Below are positions 21,320 through 24,769 of a stretch of DNA of 24,769 nucleotides, piece by piece. Origin of the DNA: Clostridia bacterium (lineage in GTDB: Bacteria; Bacillota; Clostridia; Peptostreptococcales; Anaerovoracaceae). Under the pieces are notes generated by a model. The model did not search any database, had not been told where the DNA came from, and saw nothing but the letters and a program-made list of their open reading frames with translations. A program made the position numbers and the translations under genes. The stretch covers positions 1 to 24,769 of the forward strand of contig CAAEEA010000034.1 in assembly GCA_900754795.1 (NCBI GenBank), given 5' to 3'. How positions within the stretch are numbered: the stretch's first letter is position 1; every line of letters begins with the position of its first letter.

Positions 21320-22723
21320 CTACAGCCCCAGGAAGAGCGAAGCCATCAGAAAATAGATGGACAGGGCGACAGCGTCCGATATGGACGATATGGCCGGGTT
21401 CGCTATGAGGGCAGGGTCAAGATTCACCTTTTTAACGAGGAGAGGGATCATGCTGCCGAGCACTTTCGCGAAAACCACTATTACCAGCATGGCGCTGCAT
21501 ACGGTAAGGGCTATCAGCGGTCCGTTGCCGTCCACGAGCCATATCCTCGCGAAATTAAAGACGCTGAGTATCACGCCGACGATAAGACCGATTCTGACTT
21601 CTTTCCACAGCACCCTGGCCGCGTCTGAAGGTTCCACTTCTCCCATGGCAAGCCCTCTTATTATGAGTGTCGCCGCCTGAGAACCGGTATTTCCGCCGGT
21701 ACCCATCAGCATCGGCATGTAGGCGACAAGACATATTACTTCTGAAAGTCTGTTTTCAAAACTTGTGACTATCATCCCTGTGAAAATATATGCCACCATC
21801 AGTATCAGGAGCCACGGCAGCCTGTTCTTAGCGTGCTGCCACGCAGAGACATCCAGATAGTCCTTGTCCGAATCCTCCCAGTCTATGATACCGGCCATAC
21901 GTTCCATGTCCTCGGTATTTTCGTCATCTATTACCTCGAGGATATCGTCCATGGTTATTATGCCCACGAGACGGTGCTCGTTGTCAACTACGGGTATGGC
22001 AAGAAATCCGTATTTTTTAAACTGTTCCGCTACTTCTTCCTGATCTTCGTATACGTTTACACACACGTAATCAGTGTGCATTATATCTTTTATCTTCGCG
22101 CTGTCATCGGTAACTACCAGCGTGCTCAGGGAAACTATGCCGATGAGCTTTCGCCCCGTATCCTTGACATAGCAGGTATATATGGTCTCCGCGTCCATTC
22201 CTTCTTTTTTTATATACGCCAGAGCGTCGCCCACGGTCATTTCCTTTTGCAGGCTGATGTAGTCCGGCGTCATAAGGCTTCCGGCGCAGGTGTCCGGATA
22301 ATTAAGGAATGTATTTATCAGTTTTCTTTCGTCTTTAGGTGTTTTTTCGAGAATTTTGTCAACAAGATTGGCCGGGAGTTCTTCGAGCACGTCAATCTTA
22401 TCGTCAAAATCGAGCTGTTCGACAATATAACTCAGCTCTGCGTCGGTTATCCCGTCGACGATCTTAAGCTGATCGTCTGAGGGCAGATATGAAAACACTT
22501 CTACGGAAATGTCTTTCGGAAGAAGCCTGTAAATGACAATGGTGGATTCAAGGATGTCCGGTTCTTCCAGCATTTCCTCAAACATTTCGGCTATATCAGG
22601 CTCATTATATCTGAGGAGTTCGTCTTTTGCCTTGAAGTACTTTTTTTCGCCTATCCAGGCAAAAATCTTCCCCAGAGATCTTTCCATCTCCATTTCAGGC
22701 TGTAAAACTTTCTTTGGTTCCAT
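21320..22723 (-). CDS. mgtE: Magnesium transporter MgtE
   Basis: The 467-residue protein has the complete MgtE layout: an N-terminal helical domain of short repeats (about 15-130: PDIAEMFEEM, LLPKDISVEVFSYLP, LPANLVDKILEKTPKDER), tandem CBS domains (about 135-255: LMTPDYISLQKEMTVGDAL, GIITMDDILEVIDDENTEDMERM), a connecting helix, and five membrane spans (about 285-465). The pore motif MLMGTGGNTGSQAATLIIRGLA is intact. It is a Mg2+-gated channel with the cytosolic domains acting as the sensor. AAAGGAGG is 8 nt before the ATG. It has its own promoter and an unusual leader with a small ORF, and no recognisable M-box. Confidence 0.96.
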   Translation of the reverse strand: MEPKKVLQPEMEMERSLGKIFAWIGEKKYFKAKDELLRYNEPDIAEMFEEMLEEPDILESTIVIYRLLPKDISVEVFSYLPSDDQLKIVDGITDAELSYIVEQLDFDDKIDVLEELPANLVDKILEKTPKDERKLINTFLNYPDTCAGSLMTPDYISLQKEMTVGDALAYIKKEGMDAETIYTCYVKDTGRKLIGIVSLSTLVVTDDSAKIKDIMHTDYVCVNVYEDQEEVAEQFKKYGFLAIPVVDNEHRLVGIITMDDILEVIDDENTEDMERMAGIIDWEDSDKDYLDVSAWQHAKNRLPWLLILMVAYIFTGMIVTSFENRLSEVICLVAYMPMLMGTGGNTGSQAATLIIRGLAMGEVEPSDAARVLWKEVRIGLIVGVILSVFNFARIWLVDGNGPLIALTVCSAMLVIVVFAKVLGSMIPLLVKKVNLDPALIANPAISSISDAVALSIYFLMASLFLGL

Positions 22724-22777
22724 TTTGATTTCCTCCTTTCTCCGGCCGGGCAGCGCCGCGGCGAGGAAATCTGTGAT

Positions 22778-22870
22778 CTACCTTCGACTGCGGAGCGTAA
22801 CGGCCGCTGCTTTTAATGAAGTTGCTATCTTTTTCAGATTTTTTCTTTTCCCGTCGGGAACAGCGTCCAT
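22778..22870 (-). CDS. Putative 30-residue leader peptide upstream of mgtE
   Basis: An ATG at 22870 follows AAAGGAG by 7 nt, as strong a ribosome binding site as any in the window, and opens a 30-codon frame ending in TAG at 22778. The product starts MDAVPDGKRKNLKKIATS and ends TLRSRR; nine of the 30 residues are Lys or Arg and the middle is amphipathic, with an AAAV stretch. It lies between the predicted mgtE promoter and mgtE, 54 nt before the mgtE start. Translation of short ORFs in Mg2+-transporter leaders controls expression in some bacteria (MgtL, MgtP, MgtQ in Salmonella), but this peptide resembles none of those that I know. It could also be a small functional protein. Confidence 0.5.
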   Translation of the reverse strand: MDAVPDGKRKNLKKIATSLKAAAVTLRSRR

Positions 22871-22884
22871 TTTTTTCTCCTTTC

Positions 22885-22920
22885 TCCGCTTTTGCGGATA
22901 TGCCCGCGGTACATGCGGGC
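22885..22920 (-). promoter_or_regulatory. Two hairpins in the mgtE leader
   Basis: On the minus strand GCCCGC/GCGGGC (22902-22920, 7-nt loop) is followed by TCCGC/GCGGA (22885-22898, AAAA loop). They sit immediately before the ribosome binding site of the 30-codon leader ORF. Neither is followed by a T-run, so they are not terminators. The conserved M-box sequence blocks are not present. Confidence 0.6.
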
Positions 22921-22941
22921 GCAGTTGCTTATAACGTTTTT

Positions 22942-22971
22942 ATTATAGCTCATTTTGTGAAGTTTTGGCAA
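22942..22971 (-). promoter_or_regulatory. mgtE promoter
   Basis: Minus-strand TTGCCA (22966-22971) and TATAAT (22942-22947) are 18 nt apart. Transcription would start near 22935, giving an mgtE leader of about 210 nt. The promoter is just downstream of the strong terminator of the ABC exporter gene, so mgtE expression should depend on it. Confidence 0.78.
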
Positions 22972-22984
22972 GTTCAATGTTATT

Positions 22985-23010
22985 AAAAAAGAGCGGCGCG
23001 AGTGCCGCTC
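22985..23010 (-). terminator. Rho-independent terminator of the ABC exporter gene
   Basis: On the minus strand GAGCGGC (23004-23010) and GCCGCTC (22991-22997) form a 7-bp GC-rich stem with a 6-nt loop, followed by TTTTTT and AATAA. It directly follows the TAA stop at 23011-23013. Confidence 0.92.
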
Positions 23011-24769
23011 TTATTCCAGTTCAAAAGCTCCCGTGTAAAGCTGATAATAACGTCCTTTCTTTTCTATCAGCTGACGGTGATCGCCTCTTTCTATAATGCG
23101 TCCGTGATCCATCACCATGATCACGTCAGCGTTCTGTATTGTCGAAAGCCTATGGGCAATAACAAACACTGTTCTGCCTCTCATCAGATTATCCATTCCC
23201 TTCTGGACTATGGATTCTGTTCTTGTATCTATTGACGAAGTAGCTTCGTCCAGTATCATCACCGGAGGATCCGCGACCGCGGCTCTTGCTATTGAGATAA
23301 GCTGCCGCTGACCCTGAGAAAGATCGCTTCCGTCTCCTTCGAGGACGGTCTCGTAGCCGTCCGGGAGCATCCTGATAAATCCGTCGGCATTAGCCAGCTT
23401 AGCCGCCGCGATACATTCTTCATCAGTAGCGTCAAGCCGTCCGTACCTTATGTTCTCCATCACGGTTCCGGTAAAGAGGTTTACATCCTGAAGGACGACT
23501 CCGAGGGAACGGCGCAGGTCAAATTTTCTGATCCTGTTGATGTTAATACCGTCATACTGTATCTTTCCGTCGTCTATGTCATAAAATCTGTTTATCAGAT
23601 TTGTTATGGTTGTCTTGCCGGCTCCCGTCGCTCCCACAAGAGCTACCTTTTGTCCCGGTTCAGCATAGATGCATATATCGTGGAGAACAAGCTCATCATC
23701 TGTATATCCGAAGTCCACATCGTTAAGGTCTATGCGCCCTCTCATAGGTATGAGTTTGTCTCCGTCTTTCCACGCCCAATGGCCTGTTCTCTCGCTGCAC
23801 TCAGTCATGCCGCCGGCATCTTCGCGCACGTTTACAAGAGTCACGCTTCCTCTGTCTTCTTCCGGCTTTTCGTCGAGCAGTTCAAATATCCTCGACGCTC
23901 CGGCCATGGCCATTATCACCGAGTTAAGCTGCTGAGATACCTGCGCTATGGGATTTACGAAATTTCTGGACAGTGTCAGAAAAGACGCTATGGTTCCCAG
24001 CGTCAGCGTGGCTTCTCCTCCCAGAGACAGGTTGGCCGTTCCAGCTATTCCGAGAGCGCCGCCGGCTACGGCTATCACCACATAAAGCACAAATCCCAGA
24101 TTGTTAGTTACCGGCATCAGTATGTTGGCCAGAGTATTCGCCGTCGCCATGGTCTTTCCGAGCTTTTCGTTTTTTGCTCCGAACCTTTCTTTGGCTTTTT
24201 CTTCGTAACAGAAGACCTTTACGACTTTCTGACCGTTTATCATTTCTTCTATATACCCGTTGACATCGGCTATGCTGCGCTGCTGTTCCATAAAATACCT
24301 GCCGCTCTTAGAGGCGATCTTCTTTATGGCCAGCAGAATCAGCCCCGTAAACGCGAGTACGATCAGCGTCAGCCACACGCTCAGGTGCAGCATGGAAAAG
24401 AACACGGCAATCATGGACACCACTGACGAAAACAGATTCGGCAAACTCTGAGATATCATCTGTCTCAGCGTATCAGCGTCGTTGGTGTAATAGCTCATTA
24501 TATCGCCGTGAGTATGAGTGTCGAAATATTTTATGGGCAGACTCTGCATCCGCGCAAACATTTCATCTCTGATCTCTTTGAGAACGCTCTGAGCCATCAC
24601 CGCCATTGTCCTTGAGTAAAACAGAGAGCCGAGTATGCCCGCGGCAAATACCGCGGCCATATATCCCATTATCCGCAGAAGTCCCCCGAATACAGGCGCC
24701 GACTCCATCAGAAGCGGAGCGATGTAATCATCTATGAGGATCTGCAAAAACAGGGACGAGGCCACGCTG
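23011..24769 (-). CDS. ABC exporter (fused membrane and ATPase domains), 5' end outside window
   Basis: At least 585 residues are visible. The N-terminal membrane domain begins around the first or second span (LFLQILIDDYIAPLL), with further spans near 30-50, 105-150 and 220-250 of the visible part. The C-terminal ATPase has Walker A GATGAGKTT, signature LSQGQRQLISIARA, Walker B MILDEATSSID and the H-loop IAHRLS. All catalytic residues are present. This type IV exporter architecture (MsbA/LmrA/YheH-like) often works as a heterodimer with a second half-transporter; a partner, if any, lies beyond the edge. The GTG at 24765 is not a real start, since the frame continues to the window end. Substrate unknown. 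Confidence 0.95.
   Translation of the reverse strand, partial: SVASSLFLQILIDDYIAPLLMESAPVFGGLLRIMGYMAAVFAAGILGSLFYSRTMAVMAQSVLKEIRDEMFARMQSLPIKYFDTHTHGDIMSYYTNDADTLRQMISQSLPNLFSSVVSMIAVFFSMLHLSVWLTLIVLAFTGLILLAIKKIASKSGRYFMEQQRSIADVNGYIEEMINGQKVVKVFCYEEKAKERFGAKNEKLGKTMATANTLANILMPVTNNLGFVLYVVIAVAGGALGIAGTANLSLGGEATLTLGTIASFLTLSRNFVNPIAQVSQQLNSVIMAMAGASRIFELLDEKPEEDRGSVTLVNVREDAGGMTECSERTGHWAWKDGDKLIPMRGRIDLNDVDFGYTDDELVLHDICIYAEPGQKVALVGATGAGKTTITNLINRFYDIDDGKIQYDGININRIRKFDLRRSLGVVLQDVNLFTGTVMENIRYGRLDATDEECIAAAKLANADGFIRMLPDGYETVLEGDGSDLSQGQRQLISIARAAVADPPVMILDEATSSIDTRTESIVQKGMDNLMRGRTVFVIAHRLSTIQNADVIMVMDHGRIIERGDHRQLIEKKGRYYQLYTGAFELE

Noticed and set aside
22724..22935. M-box (ykoK) magnesium riboswitch upstream of mgtE
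   Set aside because: The position is right, but I could not find the conserved M-box sequence blocks; the leader instead has two small hairpins and a short ORF. Only a covariance search could settle it fully.
23650..24426. A 258-codon + frame opposite the ABC exporter
   Set aside because: It is a shadow of the exporter gene: full protein motifs are on the minus strand, and the + product is low in recognisable structure and has no ribosome binding site.

Overview
This window looks like chromosomal DNA from a Gram-positive anaerobe of the Clostridia (Bacillota). The evidence is AGGAGG-type ribosome binding sites, low-spacer sigma-A promoters, an FtsE-FtsX-PcsB/CwlO-like division cluster, a split two-subunit transketolase, an NdoA-type MazF, a YerC/TrpR-like regulator and a GTP-type PEP carboxykinase. 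Base composition looks close to half GC by eye (not computed). I cannot name the genus; an affiliation near the Eubacteriales Family XIII / Peptostreptococcales group is only a guess. Most genes are ordinary housekeeping genes, so the unusual signals lie mainly between them.

Layout. 1-119: the 3' end of a D-serine dehydratase gene (+). 120-534: a MITE-like 322-bp element whose imperfect terminal inverted repeats abut two identical 25-bp copies of a terminator hairpin. 535-4611 (-): a five-gene operon with an XRE regulator, an ABC ATPase, two ABC-2 permeases and a nitroreductase. Its promoter region carries a G10 tract (C10 on +) between the apparent -35 and -10, with TTGTCA/TGACAA half-sites next to it. 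4843-5298 (+): rpsT with a clear promoter and terminator. 5358-7244 (+): pckG with promoter and terminator. 7255-8067 (-): an unrecognised secreted or anchored protein. 8086-9329 (+): a two-gene operon of a LOG-family protein and a class I glutamine amidotransferase-like C26 hydrolase, overlapping by ATGA.

9332-16626 (-) is a very compact run of nine genes in transcription order: ftsE, ftsX, a PcsB/EnvC-like M23 hydrolase, recJ, a yerC-like gene, an Sfp-type phosphopantetheinyl transferase, a metallo-beta-lactamase-fold protein, recX and tcdA. Gaps are 38 nt or less, with several overlaps. 16752-17459 (-) is a ParA/MinD-like protein with a degenerate P-loop, expressed from a perfect consensus promoter placed so that the mRNA would be nearly leaderless. 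17512-17991 (-) is a PrcB-like anchored protein. Its Shine-Dalgarno sequence lies inside the terminator hairpin of the upstream transketolase pair (18064-19835).

19947-22723 (-) holds mgtE, nnrD and an apparently solitary mazF. mgtE has its own promoter and a leader of about 210 nt containing two hairpins and a well-translated-looking 30-codon basic ORF that a 60-aa cutoff would miss. 22985-24769 (-) is an ABC exporter half, cut by the window edge, with a strong terminator.

Most interesting: (1) the 322-bp element that appears to have duplicated and split a bidirectional terminator, and carries three copies of a 14-nt motif able to form alternative hairpins; (2) the poly-G spacer promoter, a candidate phase-variable switch for an ABC export operon; (3) the leader ORF of mgtE; (4) the degenerate P-loop protein with the near-leaderless consensus promoter; (5) the lysine-rich insertion just before the ABC signature of the NatA-like ATPase. 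All are predictions from reading the sequence; no searches or folding were run.
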